A stretch of 64,000 nucleotides of DNA, taken from positions 186,001-250,000 of the forward strand of contig NZ_JAAORD010000001.1 of assembly GCF_017696205.1 (NCBI RefSeq), given 5' to 3'. A program made the position numbers and the translations under genes. Shown here in pieces: positions 39,327-49,515 of the stretch; positions within the stretch are counted from its first letter, which is position 1, and each line of letters starts with the position of its first letter. The stretch is from Prochlorococcus marinus XMU1402 (GTDB lineage: Bacteria; Cyanobacteriota; Cyanobacteriia; PCC-6307; Cyanobiaceae). The notes under the pieces were generated by a model. That model had not been told where the DNA came from. It saw only the letters and a list, made by a program, of their open reading frames with translations, and did no database searches.

Positions 39327-40583
39327 TTATTTTTTTAATGAAATAATTTGGGTAATTAATTTATTTGCTAAATCAATTTTTGATGTTTTGTTAATGTAGT
39401 GTTCCATATTATTAGTATCGAATAGCCAACCTTCATTTTGTGCCAAAAAGCCAAATCCTTGTCCTTCAAGATCAATTGGATTTGCGAATAGATAATCACA
39501 ACCCTTTTGGATAATCTTTTCTTTAATTGTCATTCGTGCTTCTTCGATAGATCCTGTAAAAGCACAAAAGCCTACAAAAACTTGGTTATCTTTTTTTGAT
39601 TTACTAATTGTTTTTAAAATATCTGGGACTAGCTCAAAGTTTTGATTCAAATGAGCATTAATTTGATTTTTTGGAATTTTAGCTGAAGTATCAGAGGTTA
39701 TCTTGAAATCAGATACTGCTGCATTCATGAAAAAATAATCGCAATTTGATATTTCATTATTAAGTGCACTAATTAAATCAACACTATTTTCAATTTCATA
39801 TCTTTTTATTCCATCAGTAAGATTCTTATCGATTTTCAGAGGCCCATGAACATATTTTACTTGTGCTCCTCTGAACCTCGCTACTTGAGAAAGAAGTAGG
39901 CCCATAGCTCCAGAACTTTTGTTTGTAATGTGTCTTGCCGCGTCAATTTTTTCTGAGGTACATCCTCCAGTTATTAAAATTTCTTTATTAAGTAAATCTT
40001 TGCGATATTCATTTTGTTTGTGTGAAGCTAAAAATTCAAGAGCTAATTGGATTAGATCATTTGGAGGTATCTTACCGATGCCAATAGCGTCACATGCTAA
40101 GAGACCTTCACTTGGTTGCAAAGACAAAACATTTTCGTAATTCTGTAAATTCTCATAATTTTTTTGGACAGCTTTATTTAGCCACATTTGTGTATTCATT
40201 GCTGGTGCAACAATAATTGGCTTTATATTTGCTATTAAGATGCTCGGGATCAATCCCTCAGCATTTCCAGTTACCCATTTTGATAATGTTGTCGCTGTTA
40301 AAGGGGCGATGATTAAAATATCAGCCCAATTACCTAGTTCTATGTGAAGAGGTGTTGATTGACTATCAGACCATTGATCATTTTCTAAAATGCATGGGTT
40401 TCTACTTAAAATAGAGAGAGAAAGCGGCTTTATTAATTTTTCTGCATTTTTTGATAAAACGCATCTTATTTCATAGTTTTCTTTCGCTAATTGGCTAACT
40501 AATAATGGAATTCTTACAGCTGCAATACTCCCAGTTATTAATAAAAGAACCTTTATTTTGGAGTCCTTTGTTTTAGTTTTCAT
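39327..40583 (-). CDS. coaBC: Bifunctional CoaBC: phosphopantothenoylcysteine decarboxylase/synthetase
   Basis: 418 residues from the ATG at 40581-40583; a TTG six codons earlier is the alternative. The CoaC half (about 1-190) has LLLITGSIAAVR and PAMNTQMW; the CoaB half has ITGGCTSEKIDAARHITN and NAAVSDF. It catalyses two consecutive steps of coenzyme A synthesis. It overlaps the end of the DUF2555-like gene by 11 bases, implying co-transcription. Confidence 0.93.
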   Translation of the reverse strand: MKTKTKDSKIKVLLLITGSIAAVRIPLLVSQLAKENYEIRCVLSKNAEKLIKPLSLSILSRNPCILENDQWSDSQSTPLHIELGNWADILIIAPLTATTLSKWVTGNAEGLIPSILIANIKPIIVAPAMNTQMWLNKAVQKNYENLQNYENVLSLQPSEGLLACDAIGIGKIPPNDLIQLALEFLASHKQNEYRKDLLNKEILITGGCTSEKIDAARHITNKSSGAMGLLLSQVARFRGAQVKYVHGPLKIDKNLTDGIKRYEIENSVDLISALNNEISNCDYFFMNAAVSDFKITSDTSAKIPKNQINAHLNQNFELVPDILKTISKSKKDNQVFVGFCAFTGSIEEARMTIKEKIIQKGCDYLFANPIDLEGQGFGFLAQNEGWLFDTNNMEHYINKTSKIDLANKLITQIISLKK

Positions 40584-40794
40584 CGAAGGGTTCCTGATCA
40601 AGGAGATGGATATAATCAGATGTTAATTCAGGTCTATTTATTGCAAGGGCTCGCAGTAAGTGCCAGTCTTTTAAACCATCAAATGGTGTAGTGTAATTAT
40701 CTTCTTCTAATCTTGTTGCAAGCTCAAGGGTCTTTTTTTCATCAAAAGAATTTACTAGTTCTTCACTTATTTTATTTTCAGAAGTAAATTTCAT
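40573..40794 (-). CDS. Small conserved cyanobacterial protein, DUF2555-like
   Basis: 73 residues from the ATG at 40792-40794; an upstream TTG would add only 5 residues. The segment ATRLEEDNYTTPFDGLKDWHLLRAL and the acidic C-terminus match the DUF2555 pattern in cyanobacteria as I recall it. It is soluble and helical. Overlap with coaBC by 11 bases is the only contextual clue to function. Confidence 0.6.
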   Translation of the reverse strand: MKFTSENKISEELVNSFDEKKTLELATRLEEDNYTTPFDGLKDWHLLRALAINRPELTSDYIHLLDQEPFDEN

Positions 40795-41012
40795 ATTGAA
40801 TAAAAACAATATATTTTAATAATAAAGCCTTAAGTAATTATTTAAAATCTATGAAAGTATTAATTACATATTTCCCATAATTATGAAACTGTAAAAAGGT
40901 CACTATAGTTCTGTTTTTATTAGGTCATTTATCTTCATTTTCAGTCATAAATATGCAAACTTCCCTTATCAAAAATATGATTTCTTAAAATAAATCAACA
41001 TTTGACTACATC

Positions 41013-41213
41013 ATGTCGCAAACTAAGAAAGAGCAGGTAATTAGTCACTTACGCTACTTGAGGAAAGAACTAAGAGAAATGCATTTAGACATTAAAGAAG
41101 ATGGTCTTTTTCCTGAGGCAGGTGAAATAAGAAAAATTATGGCTCAATTAGAGGCTTTACTTGAATTAGTAGAGGGAAACACTAGAATTCAATCAAATCC
41201 TAAAGCAGCTTAG
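41013..41213 (+). CDS. Small helical conserved protein
   Basis: 66 residues, MSQTKKEQVISHLRYLRKEL, followed by an amphipathic helical region with no cysteine or membrane span. Found alongside the Ycf20-like gene, with 10 bases between them, so probably co-transcribed. I do not recognise a function. It is divergent from the DUF2555-like gene, with about 218 bases between the starts. Confidence 0.55.
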   Translation: MSQTKKEQVISHLRYLRKELREMHLDIKEDGLFPEAGEIRKIMAQLEALLELVEGNTRIQSNPKAA

Positions 41214-41223
41214 TTGAAATTAA

Positions 41224-41565
41224 ATGGTTTTTAGGCCTCAAAAGACAAATTTTCAACTAAAGATTGTAGAAAATATTCAAACACTAAGTATTTGGGCTAA
41301 TAATCCATGGCGAAGATATTCAATTTCTTTAATTATTCTTCTGATTGGTTACTTTTTAGGAAGTTCTCTTGGTATGGTAAGTGCCGTTGTGGAACTGATG
41401 GATCCTGTGGCTGCTTTCTTATCAGTTGTTTTTATTGAAATTTTGATAGTTCTTAGAAGGAATTTTCGATTTGAAAAGAAAAGAAAATTTTTAGTACTTT
41501 TGTTAGATTCTTTAAGATTGGGATTATTTTATGGGTTCTTTACTGAAAGTCTTAAGTTGCTATAA
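41224..41565 (+). CDS. ycf20: Ycf20/DUF565-family membrane protein
   Basis: 113 residues. NPWRRYSISLIILLIGYFLGSSLG gives a first membrane span after the characteristic NPWRR motif, and a second hydrophobic segment (PVAAFLSVVFIEILIVL) follows. This layout matches DUF565, which includes algal Ycf20, linked to non-photochemical quenching. Converges with pyrB, with 2 bases between their stops. Confidence 0.7.
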   Translation: MVFRPQKTNFQLKIVENIQTLSIWANNPWRRYSISLIILLIGYFLGSSLGMVSAVVELMDPVAAFLSVVFIEILIVLRRNFRFEKKRKFLVLLLDSLRLGLFYGFFTESLKLL

Positions 41566-41567
41566 AT

Positions 41568-42584
41568 TTATTTGTTTGATTTTTGTAAAAGATAAAGTAA
41601 AGCCATTCTTATCGGGATGCCATTTGCAACTTGATTATTGATTAAGCAATTAGGATATTCATCAACTACTTTACTACTTATTTCAATACCCCTATTAATA
41701 GGTCCAGGATGAAGAATTGGAATTTCTTTCCTATTTAAAGATAATTTCTCTGCGGTTAAGCCATAATCCAAACTATATGAATCAATACTGCTTAGTAAAT
41801 TCTCCATCATCCTCTCTTTCTGGATTCTTAAAACAATAATTGCATCTGCAATTTTTATTGATTCTTCCAATGATCTAGAAATTGTTATTGAGCCTCTTGA
41901 TTTAACAGGATCTTCTGTTTGATTTGGCGCAGGGGTTTTCAAAAAATTGATAAATTCATCTGGTATTAATGTTTTAGGACCACATAAGATTATGTCTGCT
42001 CCAAATGCACTCAAAGCCCAAAGGTTGGATCTTGCAACTCTTGAATGATTAACGTCTCCAACTATTAGAATTTTTTTAGAATTTAAAACTTCTGGACTCA
42101 GTGATTTTCTGGAAAAGAATTTTATTAATGTATAGATATCAAGCAATCCTTGGCTAGGATGACTATGTAATCCATCTCCTGCATTAAGAACTGAAGTCTT
42201 GGAATTTATTGCATCAAGTTTTTTAGCGATCTCAAAGGTTATATAACTTGATGAATGTCTTATAACTAATGTATCTGCCCCCATAGCAGAATAAGTTATG
42301 GCCGTATCGATTATTGTTTCGCCTTTTGTTAAAGAACTAGAGGATGGGGCAAAAGTTTGCACATCTGCAGATAGTCTTTTTGCTGCAAGTTCAAAGCTAT
42401 TTTTTGTTCTTGTACTAGCTTCAAAAAACAAAGAAGTTACTAAAGTACCCTGTAAAGCGGGTATCTTTTTCGTTCCTGCATTTTTTAGTGCATCAAATCT
42501 ATTAGCTAATTCAAATACTGACTCATAATCTTGAATTGAAAAATTAGCGAGAGTATGAATATGTTTATGAGGCCAAATTTGCAT
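41568..42584 (-). CDS. pyrB: Aspartate carbamoyltransferase catalytic subunit
   Basis: 338 residues. [14 protein letters not shown] carries the STRT carbamoyl-phosphate motif; [14 protein letters not shown] binds carbamoyl phosphate and aspartate; and [11 protein letters not shown] is present near the C-terminus. It forms N-carbamoyl-aspartate in pyrimidine synthesis. It is 20 bases downstream of the glycosylase gene on the same strand, and part of pyrimidine synthesis along with pyrD at 8.3 kb, though the two are not linked. Confidence 0.96.
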   Translation of the reverse strand: MQIWPHKHIHTLANFSIQDYESVFELANRFDALKNAGTKKIPALQGTLVTSLFFEASTRTKNSFELAAKRLSADVQTFAPSSSSLTKGETIIDTAITYSAMGADTLVIRHSSSYITFEIAKKLDAINSKTSVLNAGDGLHSHPSQGLLDIYTLIKFFSRKSLSPEVLNSKKILIVGDVNHSRVARSNLWALSAFGADIILCGPKTLIPDEFINFLKTPAPNQTEDPVKSRGSITISRSLEESIKIADAIIVLRIQKERMMENLLSSIDSYSLDYGLTAEKLSLNRKEIPILHPGPINRGIEISSKVVDEYPNCLINNQVANGIPIRMALLYLLQKSNK

Positions 42585-42605
42585 TACGCTTAAAAAGATA
42601 ATTGA

Positions 42606-43197
42606 TTATTTAGATTTAGGCATTCTGTCACCTTTTAATCTTTTACTTACACTCCCACTATTTTTGAGATACCAACGCCATTTTATATTTTTTGCCTTTG
42701 AAATGCCAATCCTAGTGGTTTGAATAAGATCTTTTTCTTCAATTGTTGTTTTCCTCTGAGAAATCCATAAAGATTTGTTATTAAGAACTTCAAGTGAGTT
42801 AAATGATAAGTCTACCCCGAATATCTTAGTAACTAGTCCAGGTCCTGAAGCTAATCTTTCATTATTTTTAGAGATAAAAACTGCCCTTACTAATACACCA
42901 CTTGCAAAATTTTCTTTATCAGTAACTATGTTTAAACAATGATGGATGCCATAAGATTTGTAAACATAAAACGTCCCAGGTTTGCCAAATAATGATTTAT
43001 TTGTCTTAGTTATTTTGTGGAAGCCATGACAGGCCTCTTCTTCCTGTGAGTAAGCTTCAGTTTCAACAATAATCCCCTTAATTTGATCTTTCTCATTATT
43101 TTTTTTTGTTAGGTAACAGCCTATTAAATCTGGGGCAACAAGTTTAGAGTGCCGACAAAAAAAATTTTTTGGAAATAAGTGTTTTTTTATTTTTCAA
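42606..43197 (-). pseudogene. mpg: 3-methyladenine DNA glycosylase (Mpg/AAG) with disrupted 5' end
   Basis: A continuous reading frame of about 185 codons ending in TAA (42606-42608) encodes a clear AAG-type glycosylase: FFCRHSKLVAPDLIG, IVETEAYSQEEEACHG with the catalytic Glu, GTFYVYKSYGIHHCLN, and ASGPGLVTK. No in-frame ATG, GTG or TTG precedes the body; the frame is closed by TGA just upstream. A TTG at 43195-43197, in another frame, would be joined to it by loss of one base in the T7 run at 43182-43188, or in the A8/T6 run (43157-43170). This is either a frameshift, slippage, or a sequence error. The enzyme removes alkylated purines. Confidence 0.75.
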
Positions 43198-43365
43198 TAT
43201 TTATCTAATATTATTTTTAGCTGAGAAAGAGAATCGAAGCTATTAATTGAATTTGATTTTCAAAAAATTGTGATTTTAGGTTTTTGAAATTATTTGGAAT
43301 TTAAAGAATTTATGAGTAAAAATGCTCTTAATAAACTATATTTATTTAATAGAAACATTGAAATT

Positions 43366-43659
43366 ATGACAAAAATAACTCATGGAGAGGTAAAAAAAGT
43401 TGCCAATCTAGCAAGATTAGAACTCAACGATAATGAAATTAGCAATCATGCAGAACAATTAGAAAAAATTTTGGAATATATAAAACAACTCGAATCAATA
43501 AATACTGATAACATTCCTTGTACAACAAGAGCTATAGAAGTTATTAATGTATTTAGGAAAGATGAAAAGAAGAATTCGAATTGCAAAGAAGAACTTTTAG
43601 AATTAGGTCCATCTAGGGAGGAAAAATACTTTAAAGTTCCTAAAATTATAAATGAATGA
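43366..43659 (+). CDS. gatC: Glu-tRNA(Gln)/Asp-tRNA(Asn) amidotransferase subunit C
   Basis: 97 residues from the ATG at 43366; an upstream TTG (43294) would add 24 atypical residues. GEVKKVANLARLEL and the C-terminal helical region match GatC. It is the small stabilising subunit of GatCAB, which amidates mischarged Glu-tRNA(Gln) where glutaminyl-tRNA synthetase is lacking. gatA and gatB are not in the window. It converges with crtR, 1 base apart. Confidence 0.88.
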   Translation: MTKITHGEVKKVANLARLELNDNEISNHAEQLEKILEYIKQLESINTDNIPCTTRAIEVINVFRKDEKKNSNCKEELLELGPSREEKYFKVPKIINE

Positions 43660-43660
43660 T

Positions 43661-44683
43661 CTATCGACTTCCTATAAATGTTTTATTCACTATCTTTAAT
43701 AAAAATTTTTTTATTTTATAGCTTGGATATAAATTTATGATTTTTCTTATTTTCCCTCTTCTTTTACTATGGCTTCTTACTCCTATTAGTAAATCATAAA
43801 TAAAGTTAAAAATGTCTTCCTTACTTTCAAATATCCCAACTCTTTGAGGCGATCCTTTCATATCCAAAAGTGGCTTAGTTTTTTCATAAGCTACTTTGTA
43901 TTCAAACCAAGGAATAGAAGGCCATAGATGATGAATGAGATGGTAGTTTTGACCCATTATTAATAAATTCATAAATTTGCTTGGATAAACTCGAGAATTT
44001 ATCCATTTATTTCTTGATCGAAAAGGTCTATGTGGTAAGTAATCAAAAAATATTCCTAAAGTTACTCCAACCATTAATGCTGGTCCGAACCATAGATTAT
44101 AAATTAGATTCATGAAATCAAACTTTATACCTGCCAAGATTATTGTTAAAAAGATAGATCTTTCAATTCCCCATTGAAATAATTCATATTTTCGCCAGAG
44201 TTTTCTTTGAAAGAAAAAAACTTCATGATAGAAAAATCTTGGAGCAATTAGCCAAATTGGACCGAAAGTACTTACGATATGGTCAGGATCATTTTTGGGG
44301 TGATTAACGTGAATATGATGTTGTAAGTGAACTCTTGTAAAAACTGGAAAACTAAATCCTAAAAGAATTGCTGAGCCATGACCCATTGCTTGATTTATCC
44401 AAGGGATTGGATGTGCAGCTTTATGGCATGCATCATGAATAACAGTGCCTTCAATATGTAAAGCTAGAAAAGCAGTGGCTACAAGCAATGGTAGGGGCCA
44501 TACACCTCTGTACCACTGCCATATGCTAAGGAAAGCGAGAAAATAACCACCGAAGAAAAGACCTAATGTGGGATTCCAAAAACTTGGCGGATCTACGTAA
44601 TTTTTTATCTCCTTTTGCCAATTAAAAGTTTTTGAAGGATTAGTAACTTCTTTTTTATTTGTACTGGTTAAGTTTGAAATCGT
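43661..44683 (-). CDS. crtR: Beta-carotene hydroxylase CrtR, non-canonical start
   Basis: The gene body encodes the fatty-acid-hydroxylase-type di-iron motifs HDACHKAAH, HLQHHIHVNH and HLIHH of CrtR, which hydroxylates beta-carotene and related carotenoids to zeaxanthin. The first in-frame canonical start (TTG 44488) would cut off about 65 residues, including a membrane span. Upstream the frame stays open to a TAA at 44687-44689 and reads ISNLTS...NPSKTFNWQKEIKNYVDPPSFWNP, as expected for CrtR, but offers only ACG (44681-44683) or ATT (44678-44680) as possible starts. With ACG the protein would have 340 residues, a normal length. Confidence 0.8.
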   Translation of the reverse strand, partial: TISNLTSTNKKEVTNPSKTFNWQKEIKNYVDPPSFWNPTLGLFFGGYFLAFLSIWQWYRGVWPLPLLVATAFLALHIEGTVIHDACHKAAHPIPWINQAMGHGSAILLGFSFPVFTRVHLQHHIHVNHPKNDPDHIVSTFGPIWLIAPRFFYHEVFFFQRKLWRKYELFQWGIERSIFLTIILAGIKFDFMNLIYNLWFGPALMVGVTLGIFFDYLPHRPFRSRNKWINSRVYPSKFMNLLIMGQNYHLIHHLWPSIPWFEYKVAYEKTKPLLDMKGSPQRVGIFESKEDIFNFIYDLLIGVRSHSKRRGKIRKIINLYPSYKIKKFLLKIVNKTFIGSR

Positions 44684-44850
44684 TTCTTATATTCTTTAAT
44701 CAATATAACTAATATTTTTATGTGATTGCATGATCAGATCTAAAAAAATTTTTTAAAAAGATTTTTTAATAAATTTTTATGTGTCAAATTAATCACCTAA
44801 GGTTAAAAATATTTTTAAAATAAACCTCTTTCAATTATTATTTTATGTGA

Positions 44851-44932
44851 GCGGTCGTGGCGGAATTGGTAGACGCGCGAGTTTTAGGTACTCGTATCTT
44901 CGGGTGTGGGAGTTCAAGTCTCCCCGACCGCA
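44851..44932 (+). tRNA. tRNA-Leu (anticodon UAG)
   Basis: A complete class II tRNA: acceptor GCGGTCG (44851-44857) pairs with CGACCGC (44925-44931), then discriminator A. D-arm GGCGGAATTGGTAGACGC, anticodon arm CGAGT-TTTAGGT-ACTCG with anticodon TAG, a long variable arm (CGTATCTTCGGGTGT), and TPsiC arm GTTCAAG. CCA is not encoded. Leucine identity follows from the anticodon and type II variable arm. Confidence 0.95.
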
Positions 44933-45009
44933 CTTAAGGAAATTCTGATAGTAAGTTTTTTTATCTGTATCTACTTCTTATAATTTAATTAATCATTTTA
45001 ATTAATATT

Positions 45010-45450
45010 TTGATAACTTATTTAGGAATTTTCTATATTTTTATTGGGACTGTGTTTTTATTCGTCCCGCTATTTTATCTTGAGCTTGGAAGACCAAAAG
45101 ACTTAATAAAATCTTGTTTAAATTTATTAATAGGTTTAATTTTGATAATTAAAAATAAAACTTTAGATGATTTATTTTTCTTAATTTTTTTATTATTTAC
45201 TATACTTGTTATTTTGTATCTTTTGGAGCTTTTTTCATTTAGATGGAATCAATTGACAGCTAAAGAAAAAAATAAATTAACTACTTTTTTGGAATTCAAA
45301 AATAATCTTTCGAAAATTTTAGAAGCTATTAATCTTGGCGTTAAGAATTTTGCAAAACCTTTAAATTTATTTAATTTTGGTAGCAATAATCAAAATAAAA
45401 GCCAGAAAAAGTGGGTAAGAAATGATAAAAATGATAATATAAAAGTCTGA
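45010..45450 (+). CDS. Hypothetical membrane protein, possibly Ycf66-like
   Basis: 146 residues with three hydrophobic segments in the first 80 residues (LGIFYIFIGTVFLFVPLFYL, LLIGLILII, LFFLIFLLFTILVILYLLE) and a charged, Lys-rich tail. It starts with TTG (45010) without a strong ribosome binding site. The spacing of segments resembles the Ycf66 N-terminal domain of cyanobacteria, but the match is weak by eye. It lies between tRNA-Leu and ileS. Confidence 0.45.
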   Translation: MITYLGIFYIFIGTVFLFVPLFYLELGRPKDLIKSCLNLLIGLILIIKNKTLDDLFFLIFLLFTILVILYLLELFSFRWNQLTAKEKNKLTTFLEFKNNLSKILEAINLGVKNFAKPLNLFNFGSNNQNKSQKKWVRNDKNDNIKV

Positions 45451-45571
45451 AACTAAATCAATTGGTTATTCGAAACATGGCAAAAAAACTACAGGTCAAT
45501 TAAGAAAGAATATAATAAATTAGATTTATTTAAACAATTCTATTGATCACTAATATTTCCTATTCAGTCGT

Positions 45572-48478
45572 ATGAAATCTCAAAATAGCAAAGAAAAAAA
45601 ATCAGACTTTTCTTATAAAGAGACTTTAAATTTACTTAAAACTGACTTCTCAATGCGTGCTAATTCAGTTATAAGAGAACCCGAGATTCAGAGTTTTTGG
45701 GATAAAAATAATATTGATTTCGAATTAGGTTCAAACAATTTAGGAGAGACATTTACATTGCACGATGGCCCACCTTATGCAAATGGAGCTCTTCATATGG
45801 GTCATGCTCTCAACAAAGTTTTAAAAGATATAATCAATAAATACAAAACCTTGAGAGGATTCAAGGTTCATTACGTTCCTGGTTGGGACTGCCATGGATT
45901 ACCTATTGAATTAAAAGTAATTCAGAATTTAAAATCTGATGAAAGAAAGAATCTTGACACTCTAAATCTCAGAAAAAAAGCAACAGATTATGCCTATTTA
46001 CAAATAAAAAACCAAATGGAGGGTTTCAAGAGGTGGGGCATATGGGGAGATTGGGATAACCCTTACTTAACTCTTAAGAAAAGTTATGAAGCTGCTCAGA
46101 TTGGAGTATTTGGGAAAATGTTTTTAAATGGATACATATATCGAGGTCTTAAACCTGTTCATTGGAGTCCGAGTTCGAGGACTGCACTCGCAGAAGCAGA
46201 ATTAGAATATCCTGATGAACATTATTCAAAAAGTATTTACGTTTCCTTAAAAATCACTAAATTATCTGAAAATATTATTTTGGGATTCTGTAAAGAAAAT
46301 CCAAATATTGAAAAGGATTTTCTTCTAAGAAATTCTTTCGTAACTATTTGGACCACAACACCTTGGACCATACCTGCAAATGAAGCAGTAGCAGTAAATC
46401 CTAAAATAAAATATGTTTTTGCTATTGATGAAGAGAAAAGAATATACCTTTTTGCAAAAGAATTATCTTCTGAAATTAGTAATAAATTTAGTAAAGATCT
46501 TAAGACTCTTTTTGAGACTGCAGGTGACTCCCTGGAAAATATTGAATATCAACATCCCACCAAAAATAAAAATTGTAGAATTGTGATTGGCGGAGATTAC
46601 ATCACTACAGAATCAGGTACTGGAATTGTTCATACTGCACCAGGTCATGGAGTAGATGATTTTAATGTGGGGCAAAAATATGATTTACCCATAACATGTG
46701 TTGTTGATGAAAAAGGTAATCTAAATGAATATTCTGGTCAATTCAAAGGATCAAATGTCTTAAAAGACGCAAATGATTTAATTATTGAATATTTAAAGGT
46801 AAATAAATTGCTTATATTACAAGAAAATTTCAAGCATAGATACCCCTATGATTGGAGAACCAAAAAACCAACTATTTTTAGAGCAACGGAACAATGGTTT
46901 GCATCTGTAAACGGCTTTAGATCATCTGCATTAAAGGCAATCGAAGAAGTTGAATGGATGCCGACAACTGGAAAAAAAAGAATTTATTCTATGGTCGTTG
47001 GTAGAGGGGATTGGTGTATTTCTAGACAAAGATCTTGGGGGGTTCCAATTCCAGTTTTTTATAAAAAAAATGGTAATGAAATTCTCCTAAACAACGAGAT
47101 AATTAATCATATTCAAGAACTTTTTAGTGAACATGGAGCAGATATTTGGTGGGATTGGGATGTTAAGAATCTATTGCCAGAAAATTATGTAAAAGATTCT
47201 GGTTTATGGAAAAAAGGAACAGATACAATGGATGTTTGGTTTGATTCAGGTTCTAGTTGGGCGGCAGTGTGTGAACAAAGAAGTGAATTGAAATACCCAG
47301 CAGATCTTTATTTAGAGGGCTCAGATCAACACAGAGGTTGGTTCCAGTCTTCATTACTTACATCTGTTGCAGTTAATAATAAACCTCCTTATGAGAAAGT
47401 TTTAACTCATGGTTTTGCACTTGATGAAAACGGAAGAAAAATGAGCAAATCTTTAGGTAACGTTGTTGATCCAAATATAATTATTAACGGAGGTAATAAT
47501 AAAAAAACTGAACCTGCTTATGGTGCTGATGTTTTAAGGCTATGGGTAAGCTCTGTAGATTATTCAGTAGATGTTCCAATTGGTTCAAATATACTTAAGC
47601 AACTATCTGACGTTTACAGAAAAGTTCGTAATACTGCAAGATATCTTCTAGGGAATATTCATGATTATGAACCTAATATTGATAGTTTTGAAATTAATCA
47701 ATTGCCGCTCTTAGATCAGTGGATGTTAGGCAGATTAGTTGAGGTTACAGACCAAATATCAAATGCTTATGAAAATTATGAATTTTCAAGATTTTTTCAA
47801 ATTTTACAAAGTTTTTGTGTTGTAGATCTATCAAACTTCTATTTGGATATTGCGAAGGATAGGTTATATGTTAGTTCTAAATCGCAATTTAGAAGAAGAT
47901 CATGTCAGTTTGTGATGTCTAAAGTAGTTGAAAATTTAGCAGTTCTTATTTCTCCAGTACTTTGTCATATGGCTGAAGATATTTGGCAAAATATCCCATA
48001 TTCGACTAAAGAAAAATCAGTATTTCAAAGAGGATGGCCAATTTTTTCAAAGTCATGGAAAAATGAAACTCTTAATGAACACATCACAAATTTGAGAAAT
48101 TTGAGAGTTGAAATTAATAAAGCTATAGAGGGATGTAGAAACAAACAAATAATTGGAGCCGCTTTAGAAACAGAAGTTAATTATTTACCTGAAGATAAAG
48201 TTATAAAAGATTCTCTGATTTGGCTAGATAGATTTGGTAATGAAGATGTAGATTTATTTAGGGATTGGCTAATAGTTTCAAATTTCCAAGTGGTATCTAA
48301 TTTAGCTGAGAGTTCTCTAATTATTGATAATAATGAACTTGGAAAGATCCAAATCTTAAAGGCTGATGGACAAAAATGTGATAGATGTTGGCATTATCAA
48401 AAAGAAACTTTTAGTGGAATCCAAAATACAAAATTATGCAAAAGATGTTCAAATATCATTAATCTTGAATTTTCTTAA
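45572..48478 (+). CDS. ileS: Isoleucyl-tRNA synthetase
   Basis: 968 residues, class Ia. The HIGH equivalent is [10 protein letters not shown] in [14 protein letters not shown]; the KMSKS motif [10 protein letters not shown] is present; the CP1 editing region includes [11 protein letters not shown] and [12 protein letters not shown]. The C-terminus has a zinc-binding CDRCWHY...CKRC. It charges tRNA(Ile). Convergent with the 103-residue gene, whose stop overlaps it by 4 bases. Confidence 0.97.
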   Translation: MKSQNSKEKKSDFSYKETLNLLKTDFSMRANSVIREPEIQSFWDKNNIDFELGSNNLGETFTLHDGPPYANGALHMGHALNKVLKDIINKYKTLRGFKVHYVPGWDCHGLPIELKVIQNLKSDERKNLDTLNLRKKATDYAYLQIKNQMEGFKRWGIWGDWDNPYLTLKKSYEAAQIGVFGKMFLNGYIYRGLKPVHWSPSSRTALAEAELEYPDEHYSKSIYVSLKITKLSENIILGFCKENPNIEKDFLLRNSFVTIWTTTPWTIPANEAVAVNPKIKYVFAIDEEKRIYLFAKELSSEISNKFSKDLKTLFETAGDSLENIEYQHPTKNKNCRIVIGGDYITTESGTGIVHTAPGHGVDDFNVGQKYDLPITCVVDEKGNLNEYSGQFKGSNVLKDANDLIIEYLKVNKLLILQENFKHRYPYDWRTKKPTIFRATEQWFASVNGFRSSALKAIEEVEWMPTTGKKRIYSMVVGRGDWCISRQRSWGVPIPVFYKKNGNEILLNNEIINHIQELFSEHGADIWWDWDVKNLLPENYVKDSGLWKKGTDTMDVWFDSGSSWAAVCEQRSELKYPADLYLEGSDQHRGWFQSSLLTSVAVNNKPPYEKVLTHGFALDENGRKMSKSLGNVVDPNIIINGGNNKKTEPAYGADVLRLWVSSVDYSVDVPIGSNILKQLSDVYRKVRNTARYLLGNIHDYEPNIDSFEINQLPLLDQWMLGRLVEVTDQISNAYENYEFSRFFQILQSFCVVDLSNFYLDIAKDRLYVSSKSQFRRRSCQFVMSKVVENLAVLISPVLCHMAEDIWQNIPYSTKEKSVFQRGWPIFSKSWKNETLNEHITNLRNLRVEINKAIEGCRNKQIIGAALETEVNYLPEDKVIKDSLIWLDRFGNEDVDLFRDWLIVSNFQVVSNLAESSLIIDNNELGKIQILKADGQKCDRCWHYQKETFSGIQNTKLCKRCSNIINLEFS

Positions 48479-48783
48479 ATCCAATTTTCTTTATGCAAAA
48501 AGAAAAATGAGTTTTGATTTTCTCTTATAAAGTTATCTTTGGTTTCACTTAAGGGTGCTTTAAAAAGTTTAAACTTTGTAAGTACATATTTAAATTCAAT
48601 AGCTTTCTTTTCTAAATCTATTTCAATTGGATGAGTAGTAGAGCTACTGATACCTTTGAAAATTATGATTTCTAACTGTTCTTTATGATTTTCTTTTGGA
48701 ATAAAACCCTCTATTATAAGTAACCTATTAGGTATCAAGGAACTTATTTCTTCTAAGTTTTTTAATAAATCAATATCTGCCAT
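48475..48783 (-). CDS. Hypothetical protein of cyanobacterial type
   Basis: 102 residues from the ATG at 48781-48783; an upstream ATG (48810) would overlap the previous gene by 41 bases instead of 14. [16 protein letters not shown], then [12 protein letters not shown] and a beta-rich middle ending HKENWI. No membrane span. The family is unknown to me; overlap with the DUF3177-like gene suggests co-translation. Confidence 0.5.
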   Translation of the reverse strand: MADIDLLKNLEEISSLIPNRLLIIEGFIPKENHKEQLEIIIFKGISSSTTHPIEIDLEKKAIEFKYVLTKFKLFKAPLSETKDNFIRENQNSFFFLHKENWI

Positions 48784-49393
48784 TTTCTGAAAAGGAAGAG
48801 TTTCTTCCATTTTTTGGTAATTTAATTATTGACCATTGAATCAAGCCTAATGTATAGATTAATAATGCAAATAATCCTAAAAATTTTGCTATTGGCTGAG
48901 TAAAGTTAGCTCCAAAGAAAAAATTAAATAGATTTTTGATTACGATATAAAATTTTGAAGACGGTTGAAGCCACATAGCACATGCAGCCGAATTAATAGA
49001 AGAAAAGCATTTAACGTTTCCTAAACTTTGGATTAAGAAATTGAGAGATATAAAAGTAAGAGACCATCTCCATACTTTTGTTGTTGTGGTAAGCGGGTAA
49101 GTAAGATTATATTCTTTTAATTCATCATTTATATCGTTCCAAAACCAAACTGAAATTGTCATTAATAATGTTGAAATATTTGTTACTAGAAGAGCATAAT
49201 TATATTTACCTATTAGAAGTAAAAGGCTTATAAAAAATAAAAGGGATATTTTCCAATAAATTGATAGAAGTTTATTAACAGCTTGATTTCTTTTCTTAAT
49301 TGACCAAAAGAACAAGGTAACAGGAATACCAATAAAGAAAATTATTGAAAGTTGAAAAGATAGCCAAATAGAAAGTTGATTAAAAACGTTCAA
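48770..49393 (-). CDS. Integral membrane protein, DUF3177-like
   Basis: 207 residues with about five membrane spans and the conserved-looking WFWNDINDELKEYNLTYPLTTTTKVWRW segment (in part), which resembles DUF3177. Function is unknown. It ends within the start of the 102-residue gene and is divergent from trmB by about 122 bases. Confidence 0.55.
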   Translation of the reverse strand: MNVFNQLSIWLSFQLSIIFFIGIPVTLFFWSIKKRNQAVNKLLSIYWKISLLFFISLLLLIGKYNYALLVTNISTLLMTISVWFWNDINDELKEYNLTYPLTTTTKVWRWSLTFISLNFLIQSLGNVKCFSSINSAACAMWLQPSSKFYIVIKNLFNFFFGANFTQPIAKFLGLFALLIYTLGLIQWSIIKLPKNGRNSSFSENGRY

Positions 49394-49467
49394 AACTTTT
49401 TCTTTTTACATACATAATAATTAAACATCAAACTGTTACTTTTTAACTTACTATTGTCATAGTTATG

Positions 49468-49488
49468 AATATTATGCATCCTAATATT
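49468..49488. repeat. 7-bp inverted repeat upstream of trmB
   Basis: AATATTA and TAATATT with a 7-base centre (TGCATCC). It lies 28 bases before the trmB ATG. Such AT-only repeats can occur by chance in DNA of this composition. Confidence 0.3.
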
Positions 49489-49515
49489 ATTGCCGAGGAA
49501 TAGATTAATAACTGT

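Noticed and set aside
43294-43365. Upstream TTG start for gatC
   Set aside because: Adds 24 residues unlike GatC; the ATG at 43366 gives the usual N-terminus.
44690-44850. Long A/T tracts upstream of tRNA-Leu as a structured element
   Set aside because: The apparent complementarity is expected from runs of A and T in such AT-rich DNA; no GC pairs support it.
49468-49488. AATATTA/TAATATT repeat as an operator for trmB
   Set aside because: Kept as a low-confidence repeat only; an AT-only 7-bp repeat of this kind is common by chance here.
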